Shown here: positions 49,897 to 61,598 of the stretch, one piece after another | Layout of the letters: each line of letters opens with the position of its first letter | Position numbering within the stretch: position 1 is the stretch's first letter | Origin: Numida meleagris | Lineage: Eukaryota; Chordata; Aves; Galliformes; Numididae | NCBI RefSeq assembly: GCF_002078875.1 | Contig: NC_034422.1 | Location: 517,988-581,987 of the forward strand | Direction of reading: 5' to 3' | Length of the DNA: 64,000 nucleotides | Notes under the pieces: generated by a model | Databases searched by the model: none | Seen by the model: only the letters and a program-made list of their open reading frames with translations | Told to the model about the DNA's origin: nothing | Program-made: the position numbers and the translations under genes

Positions 49897-52021
49897 GTAA
49901 AGTTACAGCAATAAGAAACCATTTGGCCAGAAGAATTTTGGATCTCTGTGGTTACTGCTAGTGAAATGCGTAACTGACAGTTTCTATTGACTTGCTAAGT
50001 AGCTGCTGAAGTACGACTTCCTGCTTGTTCTTTACCTCAGTCCTATCCTCTTGCTGAAGAAATGAGTGTAGTTTGCAACACTGAGCTGTCTGCAAGGAAT
50101 CCGGGCAGTTGTCTTGAGATGTTTACCTAGTCCTCAGGTTGCACTGAAGGAATAAGGATTACATTTTGTTATATTCTCAGAATGAAAGCAATGAGAACAC
50201 TTCTGAAATGCAAATCTTAGAAGACCACAACTTTTCAAGGGGTCAGTGATCTTCATATACGGTATCAGAGTATTTTCTTGTGGCTTCAAATGCTCTTTAA
50301 AATCTCTTCCTTAAATTTAATGTGTGGAGAAGAAATCTCTTACACTAATCTAAAAAAAACCAAGAACCTCAAAACTGTAAATCTCCAGTGAGACTTCAAT
50401 TTTAGGTACCTCCGAGATAATTGTATGAGTAATTAACTGTAACTCTTTATAAATTAGTTATGATTACATCTGCTAGTCCTTTGAAGATCTAAACATTCTT
50501 AATATAAATTTGCTGATATTCACTGCCTCTGTTTTCTTTCAAGTCAGTAAACCTGTCTTCATATAGCTTGAGGCTTGCAAGTCTCGGTAGTTTCATACAA
50601 AATTGGTCAAATAATTAACAGTGTATTTTTCTAATACTTGTGAAACAAATGTTTTAAAGTATCTAAGCTTTGTCATTGGACGAGAAACTGAAAAAACAAT
50701 GACAACTGCCTAATCTAGGCTGCCCTATTTTGTGGTCTTAAAAATGGTTTCTGTGGTGTTCTCCATCAGCACTTCACAAATAGAATCTCTGGTTGACAGT
50801 TGTATCAGGAAAGTTGAGTTTGAGCCTGTGAATTTCTTCGCTGTGAGAAATCCGTGGCTTTGACAGCAGGATGTAGGAACTTTATTGCTTTGCTAGAACC
50901 AATAATTCTTCTGGACTAAAAATGGGATTTCTGTTCCTGCATTGCTTACGCCTCTAGTCTCTTTTAATGATAAATAGGTAAGAAAAGAGGAAGAAAAAGT
51001 TGAGGAAACTGTTGAAAATAGTTTTTACTTCTTTCATCACTTGCTTGAATATTGAATATAATTGTATTGAACGTAAAAGTTTACAATTGAAGTCATTTTG
51101 ATTTTTGGAATCGATGAATCTTGCTCATTAAACTTACTAGCTAACATTTGAAACTCTTAAATAATGAGAATTTAGTTAAATCTGAGGTTTACACTGCTGG
51201 ACATTCCCAATAGAATTAGACCTGGCACACAGTAAGGCAGATGGTGCCTGCTTCCCTCCCTCCTGTGTTATATAAAGCTAATTCTGTACGAGAGGCCCCA
51301 GGAGTGTGTGCACGCATTCTGGAACAAATTGTCTGTGTGGAGTGAGACGAAGCCTGCGTAGGCCATAGAGTCAAGGAGGGAGAGCAAATAGCTAACGCTG
51401 TGCTAAATCATAGCTCGTGATCTCTGCTACTCACCTCTTTGCCCAGACTGTACGTACCTAGGTTGTATTAGGGATTAAGGGATAAAGGGGTTCGGGCACA
51501 GATGTCAGTGATCCAGTGCTATGGGACGTCTCTGATCTGCTAGAAATGTTACCGTTCAGTGCTGCTGTGAGGAGCTGGTTTGGCTGATAACATACTGAAA
51601 TTCAAGTATTTTACTTAACTAGATAATGATTTGCTAGGAACTGTACAAGTAGTTTGTGGTCAGAATTATTAGATATTCCACTACACAGCATTTAAACTGA
51701 AGTAGCTGACATCCTCGTGACGGCCAGTCCCCAGCACTTGGCTTACACTGTGCAGTAAGTCTGTCCCTGTGTATTTCTGCTCTCCTCTGCAGCCCCTTGC
51801 TATCAGCTAGCTCTTCTCAGTGCATTCTTTACACTGTAGTTTTTGACTCTAGCTTTTGGAATTAGGAAGCAATGTGGGAAAAAAAACGGTTCTTCAGATA
51901 ACTTCATAATGTAGCTCGCTCATTTGGGGAAATGTAGAAATAGGAAAATGTTTGTTTTAAAAAACTATGTTAAAATTTCCTTCACTGAAATGTCTCTGCT
52001 TTTTTTTTTTTTTTTCTGTAG
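49897..52021 (+). other. MAPK1: MAPK1 intron 8 (in the 3' UTR)
   Basis: About 2.1 kb between the stop-containing exon and the large UTR exon, ending with a long T tract and ctgtag. Human MAPK1 also has a spliced 3' UTR, which supports this reading. No other feature was recognised. Confidence 0.8.
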
Positions 52022-53708
52022 GACAAGGACTTAAAGGACTGGGCATGCTCAAACGTTGCTGTTCCTCTTCCCAGTTCTTTATTGTTGGTCATGTCTTGTG
52101 GCCTCTCTCAGCTTATCCACTAACTCCTTTGAGCCATTCAGGAGGGCGGTTCCTGGTAGTTTTGGCTTTTCATGCTTTCAATGAATCTTTTAAGCCTGAA
52201 GAATTGTAATTGACACTCCTATGCGTAATGCCCATTGTTGACCTGTTGCAGTACTGTACTGTAAGTGCACCTACTGCTGGCCGTGTTTTAACTGCTTGCT
52301 TTCTGGTTTGAGAGATGCAGTGGTTCCTTTCACTCCTGGATTAATATCCAAGAAGATAATTCATTAACTGATGCGAAGTTTACACCATGAACTATGTTTT
52401 TCTGACTTTACTGAAGTCGCTGGCATTTTTTTTTAGAAAAGCTACTATTCAGGGCACTTTAAGTCAGTGACATCCCAGATTTTTTTTTGCACTTCCTTTT
52501 TAAATAGAAATGGTTAGCATCCAGCAAGCGGGGTTTTACCATTTTGCTCTGGATTACAGCATAAGTCGTGTTCGTGTTAATCTTGCTTATGCACTTGTTT
52601 GGGTGTCCTGTGCTGTACATACAGGTATTCTATACAGTGTAATAGCCACAAAGGAGCCCATCCTAATTGAGTTCATCTAAGAAACATTTTACCATGCATT
52701 GACGAAATTTGTACCTTTTTTTTTCCCTGCCTTTTTTAAAAGAGGTCATTTTAAGTTTAACCATGCTGGGAGGGGTAGTACTTCCAAAGTTCATACCTTG
52801 TAGTCATGTTTATAAGGCTTGTGCAAAGAGAATGAGCGGCAGCTTGCCAACTTTATTCCCTGTGTGGTGGGAGATTAACAAAGAACATAATGGCACGATG
52901 ACCTAATGGTGAATGCTTTTCTTTGTGGAAGGCATCCGAATGTGGTAAGCGAGAAACCAAAATATGATGTTAATGAACTCAGTCTACATACTTCATACCA
53001 ATGAAATGCTTCAAATGAGGATTGGTAGTTTTACATTTGAATCCAATCACTGACATTCAGAATTCTCACAGAGAGGAACACTGCATCTTTAAATGAGAAA
53101 GTTAGAATTTACTTTTGCTCCTACAGCATGTCAGCATCTCAAGTTCATTTCTTGCAACCTACACTATGGTGATTTGTAATCAAGCCTCCATGAGCTCGTG
53201 ACATGAAGTACTGTTCTGTTGTCAAGTACTATCAAACTTTTCTGATAATGCTGAGTTAGGACAACCAAACAAAGCTAGCACTAAATAACGTTTAAAATTG
53301 TATACCTTTTAATGATCTTTTCAAGTATTTGTTACTGAAATTGTATAATGTGGAGTTTACTAGGTGTTATGTTCCAGTGCAGTGCCTCCTTTTCTTTCCC
53401 CACTGCTCTCTGTGGTGAGAAATTTGCCTTGTTTAAAATGATTACTGTGCCCTCGCATGACTGTTAAAGCTTTCTGTGCAAAGATGATTGTTTAAGTGCC
53501 ACATGCCTATGATTGAGAGAAAAAAAATCTATTGTTACCTCTGAGTTGTGTTCAACTGAGATGCTATTCAACAAATAACTTAGGAAAAATAGTTCTATTT
53601 TTAGCTTTTCATATCTCTGCTGTCTTCTCAGTTTATTTTGGCAGCAGTGAAGAATGGATTGTATAGACTGCTTGCTAATATGAACAAAATGCACTTGTAA
53701 TTCCTGGA

Positions 53709-53714
53709 AATAAA
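53709..53714 (+). terminator. MAPK1: Candidate proximal poly(A) signal of MAPK1
   Basis: AATAAA in the 3' UTR, within an AT-rich context (ctggaaataaattt). It could generate a 3' UTR of about 1.7 kb. Usage is unproven. Confidence 0.35.
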
Positions 53715-55827
53715 TTTAAATCTTATATCTTCACATTAACATAAAGGATTAGTTTTTGGTTTCCTCTTGGGTAACGTGTTTGAATGGAAATCAGATTCAG
53801 TTGCTACTGCAGTATTACAAGGATGCTTGCTGGTTAATGAATCCAGGCTTCCTCATTCCACTTAGTCTGCTTTTCAAAGAAAAGAAAGCCATTAACTTAG
53901 ATTTCAATAGGCAAGGGTGCTTACAAGATTCCACTTCAGATTTTTTCTTCGAGTTTGAGTCTTAGTCTACCAAAACTAATTTTTGATAAGCAAGGGTTCA
54001 TTTTAAGGGGCATTTTCAAGAAGTTCCTGTGGTACACACATCTCTATTGTGCGGAACATGAAGAGCATTGTCAGGACACTGTACAAGTGATCATTGAATT
54101 GTGATATGGAACCTATGCTAGAAAAAACATTTCTATAGAAATTATGCACTTGACTGTTGATACTTGTGTGGAAATGTCGTCTGACGTTTCTACACATCTT
54201 TACCAAAATGCTTTCTTCACTCAGTTTTGAGAAGCTGAAATATTTCTAGAATCTCTGCTACTTGTACCACCATCATCGTTACAGGAATCATGGTTGGAAA
54301 GATGACTGTTACTGAAATTAGTTTGTAGCACCTCAATCCGAATTTATTAAGGAAGAATTTTGGCAGCTTATTTCATCCTTTTCCCAATTCTTTTTTTAAT
54401 ACTTTAATTTTGGATTTCTGGGGAGGTGTAAACTTACCCTTGCAATCTGTCTCTCCAAGTGACAAGCCAAGGGCTTGCTTTACCTAACACGTGGTGCTTT
54501 CAGGCTTTCTTCCTTAGCTGTCCTTGCTGAACCACACTGGCATCCATCGGTACCAATAACTGCATCCATCAGTCTTCTGCTGAACTCAGTAAATGTTGTT
54601 AAGCTGAATTTGTTATACTGTCAAGTGCAGAAGCATGACTTTTTCTTTTGTCAGATACTAAAAATGTTTGAAAGAAGGTGCCTGTAGCACCGTTAGGTCA
54701 GTTATTGCACCATTTTACTTTTTTTTTTTTTTTCCCCTCCTTTATCTAGTTTTTGTATGTGTAGAGCAGAGACCCGAAACTTGTAATTGAAGTAATGTGT
54801 ATTTCATGGTAAAGATGCTTTGGGAATAAGGGATGTAAACAGTTGACTGTCAAAACATTCCAACTATATAGCTGAAGAAAAGTAGGCAAACTTAAATTGC
54901 TCTTGGATGCTTTGGCAAAGAAGCATCTTGTTCTGCTGTCCTGACTGTCACCAGAATCTTCCTCATCACTGCTACGCGTGTCCCAGGCTGAGGTGTACAG
55001 CACCCTGCATGGGCCGAGCACTGTGGTGCACCGCGAGATTTCAGGAGTAGCAGATGGTGACATGACTCAGCAGTGGCCAAATGAAACCCAAGGAGTTTAG
55101 CATGGTTTTCCTTACAGAATGGGGAAGAAGAAAACTTGTTGCTGCCCATCGTAATACGCTTTATATTTATACCATGTCAAAGTTGTTTGCTGAGCAACTG
55201 TACTATAGATTTAAACTTTATTAATATATATTTGCTTATGTTAGTGTAGTTTATATAGTCCTTGGTTATTGATGAATTTGTGTTGTTACAGCACAGTGAT
55301 ATGGTATAAATATAGGTCTGTACACACAACATACTCATGAATTTGGTCCCTTGCATAGTACTTTTATATTTGTACAGCGATGTCTTCAAGTAATCCCAGA
55401 TTTTAGGGGAAGTATTTTTGTAAATGCAGTGGTTTAAACAAAAAATCCAAACAATCCTTTTACTAAGTTTTAAATACGTTTGTGGTTCAAAATGGTTTAG
55501 TTAATGACTGAAATCAAGACACTAAATTAGTGAAAAGTGCACATTAGTAAAGTGAAGCATACCGTGGTTTTCTGTAGCATGTGCTGTGATCAAGCTAAGT
55601 GAAACATTGGACGAAATGCGAAAGTTGGACTACCTTTGTAAATCTAGAACAAATGTCTAAAGGTTGCAGCTGGATTACTTACTATTGTTGCCTTTTCTTG
55701 TGTTGTATCAGTGTAGAGCACTCTTAAAATACTCAAACTGCTTTGTCTTTGCTTTGTACTGTTGGTGCCTTCTTAGTCACGTACCCCACAAGTTCTGCAT
55801 AGCTAATTTAGTTAATGGTAAGTTTAA

Positions 55828-55838
55828 AATAAAATAAA
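55828..55838 (+). terminator. MAPK1: Candidate distal poly(A) signal of MAPK1
   Basis: Two overlapping AATAAA hexamers (55828-55833 and 55833-55838), followed about 15 nt later by an A-rich stretch and then T-rich sequence. A 3.8-kb UTR exon ending here is similar in size to the mammalian one. Confidence 0.55.
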
Positions 55839-58800
55839 GGAAGATTTTATATTAAAAAAAAAAACTTTAAAACTTCATTTTCTGTATGTTCTTATTCATT
55901 GTAACAATTAAACATTTATATTGTGACAGATTTGTGATTTGGTTAATCTGTATAGATCAGTTGTAAGTAGCAAAGGTTTATATCTCGTCTTATTCTTTTG
56001 ATGTTGTAAACGTTTGTGATTTTCTTCTTTAAATCAGGTAACTTAATGTTCTGTTTTGTTTTTGGCATCTGAATCTTGTAAAAACAAATGCAAAGGAAAT
56101 AATTAAATTGTGTCCCTGTATTACCAAATCAGCATAGTACTGTGCATATATAGAATGACTGAAATTTTACTTTAAGATGACCTGCTGTTTTATAAACCAC
56201 AAATACACTGATGCTTATGACATTAGCGTGTGTAAAAACGAGTCTCTTGAATGGTGCAGTAGCAAATAGCCTACCTTCATATTCTTAAATACACAAGTGT
56301 GTCTGTCTCAGTGTATGAGTCTACCAGTCTGAAATCAGAGAAGCCATCCAAAGCATTGCAGGTGAAGTTTACAGACGGGCAGAAGTGTTATATCTTCGTG
56401 GCAAGGAAGTTATGAAATCAGCATTGCGAATTATCAAGCACAGAGGTGGTTTTGACTCGCTCAGTATTAGTATAGCTGTAGCCCACTAAATTTTACAAAG
56501 ATTTACTTGAGCAATCCTTAGAGACCAAATGTTTTCATTTTGCTACAAAATAGGTTCTTCTTAGGCCAAGGTTTGAAACGTTCTGTGGTTTCTGGGAACA
56601 GTGCACTCCTACATCGTTGTAGTGGGTTTTTTATGATTTTTTTTTTTAGTCTGAAATCCGGCTGTGCCACAGAAGTGAGAAAAGGTGTAATTGGATCATG
56701 GCAGCTAGAAACTTCTATAATTATATGACAACATAAAAAATGTGACCTGAAACTAATGGGTGCTTATCAGTATCTAACAGGTCTGTAACAACTCTAAAAA
56801 CTGGCTTGTTAAGATTCACCTCTCCATCCCCTGTGGTTTTCACAACAGTATGCATTTTTGTTATGGAATATTAAGAGTTTAGTTTTGCCATGTGTACAGT
56901 ATGCATATTAGTTTTTCATTGCCCATGGCTGCTGTTGTCTTCCTCTGTGCCCTGTAGCAGTACACTGTATTACAGTGTGTATTCCAGCCAGTTACTTCTA
57001 AGTATGATCGAACTGCATCTTGTCCCAGCAGAGGTTTTGACAACCTGCTGACTGTCTTAGTACTTTTGTCACACTTATTTAAGTAGGGCTAGTTGGAACA
57101 CACTTTGCTTTTATTTGCTTTGTTCCACCAGAACTGGATGCTGATCCTTCCAGTCTGCGAGCTTGAAGGGTAATGTGTAGTGAGACCTTGGAGTCAGACT
57201 GCAGAGGTGGGTTCCGGGGTCTGTGTGCAGGCTGATGGCTGGTGTGGGCTGGGCTCTGGTAGGTAGAGCGCCGTGGAGGCTGAATAGCCAGCACTGGAGG
57301 AGCTCGTGCTCTCAGATACTGACGAGGGCTTTTGAGGAACTGCTTCTGAATGTAAGCCATGTTTATTTGAACAGTGTAGATTTGATGCTGTTGAGCTTTG
57401 GTAGCGGTACAACCCCAGTGTTTTCTCTGCAGACAAAAGTTGCTCACTTCTGTGTTCTGTGCATTTCATTATTCTTTCTACCAAGTTACGTTTGCATAAT
57501 GCTTGAAAAGCTTAAAAAATTTTTTTTTGAAAATTATAGAAGACTTAAAAACTTCATCGCATTGATACGTGCCATGTCAGTGCTTCAGAAGAGTTCTTTG
57601 GTTCCTCTGCAGAACAGTGTTCAGGCTCCGCCAGGTGCAAGAAGTGCCTGCTGTTCAGTGCCCTGCCGGGGCGGAGGTTCTGCTCGCGCTGTGTTTGTGT
57701 GAGGGCTGATCTTGGAAGTTAAGATACGAAAATGGTTCTGTGCAACCTCTCATTCCACTTTGTAAGTTGCTCACACCTAGCACTCTCCTTGAGGTATTTT
57801 CCAGAATTCTGCCTGTTTTTTTCAGTACGTCTTGCTACCGTGACAGTTTTTTTTCTTCACCATCTTACTCAAAGTGGAGCTGAAGTCTCAGTTGTTCCAA
57901 AACTCTTTGGGATTCATACGGTTCTGGTGACACACCACAGCTTACTGGTTCTGTTACATAGACTGATGTGAATCCTCAGAAAAGGCAAGCGAAAAGGCCT
58001 GGAAGGTCTCCTGAGACTTCCTGCTGACAGCACAGCACGCGATCTGGTGATGGTATGTTCCTTTCTGAGAGGCAATATAACAGCAGATCAGATGATCAGA
58101 AAGGAGCGATGCATTTAGGTAAGATGTGGAGTGAAATCTAGTCCTTTGCTGCTGGGAACTTGGGTCTGAGATTCGGCATACCCTGGATTGAATTTTTCTG
58201 ACTCTCAGTCCTTTAATACCTCGTAAATACTGGAAACTTCTTGCCATTTCTCTAAAATGACCTCACATCTTCCTCGCAACATGCGCCTGTTTTCCTGCAG
58301 TTCTTTCCCTTTCCCACCCAGCTGATTATTCTGGCAGAGCGATGATCCCTTAGGTTTTCATTTCACTTGGTACAGAAGTGGCTTGTTTGCACGTGAGAGG
58401 TGATAAAAGGAATCTTTACGCATTTTTCTGATTCCCCAGAAAAGTGGAAGAAATGTCTTGACAGCATGCTGAGTTTCCAGCATTTTCTCATCTGAAAATA
58501 CGGAGTTGAATACTAGTGCTTATCTCGCAAGTCTTTCTGTGGGTCTGTGTGCTACTCCCGGTTGTACCAGCTGGTTGACTGAAATACTTCTCTGTCTCCT
58601 TCCATTGCTTCTTGCACTGAGCTGACCTTTGATCTTGCTGAGTTACTGTCTTCCAGTGATGCTTTTCTTCCTCAGGGTTTATACGTTCCACGTTGGCATT
58701 TTTCTCCCAAATCCTTTGACTGCTGTGACTGACTTGATGTCACTTCTTTGTTCTTACTTTTCTTTATTTTGCATGGCTGTAGCTTACCTATGGTCTCACA

Positions 58801-61051
58801 ACTCTCCATTTGTTTGCTTTTAAAATTTTTTTATTTTTTTTATTCTGTAAGGCCGTGAACACAGCCGTACGTCACAGAGCTGGGCCCTGGTTACAGGCAG
58901 CTGACTCAAGGGCTGCTGGTTACGCTCCAGCTGCTGGCTTTGGGGAGAAACCTTGCCTGGACTAAGCAGTCCCGGTAATGCAGTCTGTCATTCCAGTGCC
59001 TGGGATTGCACCAGGTGTGGGTTTGCACAGTACAGTGATCTGTTAATTCCACCTTGCTGTTTTAATGCCTTGAATACAAAAGCCAGAAATAACAATGGAA
59101 AGCTTCAGTCTCCCTAGCTGTGACGCATTCTTCTGCACTACTGAAAACTACTTCAAAATTCAGGCTTTTCAAGCAAAAAAAAAGAGTGAAACCCAAAGCT
59201 GTAAGAGAATGCCATGAATTTAAAAAATAACAAAATAATAAAAAATCTGTTATTAGCGAAAGATTTATGATGCACCTTCTACTTTGATCTTAACATCTAA
59301 GACATATAGCTTGTTCTGAAGATGCTTTTTCTGCCTTAAATCTGCAAATGTAAAAATGCTGAATATTCAGAATTTTGGCTTGAAACTCTCTGAACTGAGT
59401 ATATCACAATTGAGCTGAAAATTCAGGGAAAGGTTTTAAGTCAAGCCTTCTCCTAGCTCAGCTTTAATCTCAATAGCACGTGAGAAAATTTTGACTATCA
59501 AACGTTCCTGTGTTCCTAGAAGTGTTTAAAACTCACAAATATTCTATCTCGTAGCTGAGACATCTTAGATTCAAGTTTATAGACTAAAGAATTTTTAATG
59601 TGTTCTGTGTTTTTAAAGAGTTTTGTTAGTTTTGGTACATGTATTTACTTTTGCAGACTCTTTGAATAGATATGCTGCAAATGTGGGGGGAACAAACTTC
59701 TGCAGGCCAGCTGACACATCCAGAAGTGCTGAAATGAACGTTGGTGATGTCACTGTAGCTGCATGTTCTGTTTGCTCTTGTGTGCAGCATACATCAACAC
59801 TCCAGAGGAAGGTGGGAATTAAGGAAAAATAAAACTGTGGTCATTTCTTAAACATTCTTTTGTAGCTAAACTTAATTTATAGGCTTGTTTTTGAGGGTGG
59901 TTTGGTATTTTGGGAGAACTGTATTATGCCGTTTTTACAGCTGACTTGATGACATTTCTCTAAGCATAATATGCTGTTATTCCAGCATGGCAAAGGTCTG
60001 CATAATTCATGTGTGCTCAGCTTAATCACTGGTTTCCTTGTAACAATAAATGGCATTGCACCAAAAGCAATATATCCTGTGTGTAGTTAGTAGTGGAAGT
60101 AATTATTACTGTGCAGCTTTTATTTTCATTGTCTTTCCAGCAGTTGCCACTAGCATGGATTTTGTGCATTGACAGTTGTTCCAGGCTATTAAAGATGTTT
60201 TCTGGGGGGGAAAAGTCCTGCATAATACTTGTTTGCTTTCTGGAAGCTGCTGCAGTACTTTGAAGCAGAAAAGAGTTGCATCTGATGCTGCAATAAGCTT
60301 GTTTTCTTCTGAGTCTTATCATCAGAATACATCTAGATCTAGAGAGTTTCTCCGGAATTGCTCCTCCTCATTTTTCCTCTTGAGAAATGCCCAGGCTCAA
60401 CACCAGCATCGTTAGAGCCAAGGATTATAAGAGAGCAGAAGGGCTTTTTTCTCTGCTTGATTTTGGGATTCTGCTAAGCTACACACAGCCTTATTAGATC
60501 GTGGCGCTGTAAAAAGACTTGGGGAATGCTGCAACTGGTTTTGTTCACCAACTACTGAATTCAAGACCAGATAAGAACGCACAGGCAATATGCAATGCAT
60601 GGGAACTCTCTAGTCTTAAGTTCTGTCCCTCTTGACCCCGATAGCGTTTCTGCACTACTGGCTCTGCAAGTAAATCTGCCCTGGATAATTTTCCTTTAAA
60701 AGAGGGAAGCTTTGTTTTTCCTCAAAAGGACAAGGTATTAACATAGTTATCTTCCCACCACTTGCATTTGACTGCTAGTGTGTAGTGTTCATCATACCAA
60801 AATGTCACTGTTACAAAAATTTTAATGCTGTAGAAATGACAGGGGTGAAGAACTTGCTCCTCTTAACTTGTATATTCCTCCTTGCTTTCGAAGTGTGTAG
60901 AACGATACCTACTTTTAATTATAACTGAATAGCTTTTCTGCATTCTCTGTGCACATTTTTCTCTGCTGCCTCCTATTCTAGATGTGACTTACTTTACTGC
61001 TAATGGTGTTATAAAAACTGTAGTACTACAGGTGTCATATGGTAACTTGTA

Positions 61052-61057
61052 AATAAA
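61052..61057 (+). terminator. Poly(A)-signal-like site in downstream flank
   Basis: AATAAA followed within about 40 nt by a T/GT-rich stretch (gttatttgtggtgctgctctg). The context looks like a real cleavage site, but no gene in the preceding 5 kb is recognised. Confidence 0.35.
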
Positions 61058-61585
61058 ATTACTATAAACACATGGTCAAGTTATTTGTGGTGCTGCTCTG
61101 TAAGTGTGTGACATTACCTTAGCTGTAAATCTTACCTGCGTTTTCCTGAGAGACCTGCACATAGCACTTAATGATTGCAAAGCCGGAGTCTGTGCTTTTA
61201 CTAGAAACCTTCCTGTGACCAGTCTACGCAGCAGTCCGGTCCTAGTAATGCGTTCCAGGAAACTATAGCATCGACAGCAATCACTTCTACGCAGTCACTT
61301 TGCAACATAATGTGCTAGATGACAGTAAATCAACACCTTCATCACATTGATTGTCTGTGGGTAATCCATTGTCATGTAAACATCAATTCACATAGCAAGG
61401 GAGCGAACGCAAAATTATTTATGGTTGGAAGGTGATTAGGAAACTGTTGCTGTGATAAGGTTTTGTCCTTGGAGACTGTCTGCTCCAGCAAAAGACTGCC
61501 TGTTTCCTATCCCACTGAGAGGGTGGCGGAAAAAAAGTGGAAGAGGTCTGACCTAGGGAAAGTACACAAAGTGCTATATTTTAGT

Positions 61586-61598
61586 GGGGGGGGGGGGG
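61586..61598. repeat. G13 homopolymer
   Basis: Thirteen consecutive G read directly. An open frame passing through it is probably spurious. Confidence 0.85.

Larger units (their letters stand above)
52022..55855 (+). other. MAPK1: MAPK1 exon 9: 3' UTR
   Basis: The exon starts GACAAGGACTTAAAGGACTG after a strong acceptor. This opening and later blocks (TTTGAGCCATTCAGGAGGGC; GTGCACCTACTGCT; GATGCAGTGGTTCC; GGGCACTTTAAGTCAGTGAC) resemble the human MAPK1 3' UTR as I remember it, so the exon is non-coding even though an 80-codon open frame runs through its start. A weaker AATAAA at 53,709 could give a shorter form, and the end is placed after overlapping AATAAA hexamers at 55,828-55,838. The long UTR implies microRNA and RNA-binding-protein control, but I assign no specific sites. 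Confidence 0.85.

Noticed and set aside
51967..52209. 80-codon open frame around the MAPK1 exon 9 start
   Set aside because: It begins in the intron T tract and crosses the acceptor at 52,021. The downstream part resembles the mammalian MAPK1 3' UTR and is non-coding.
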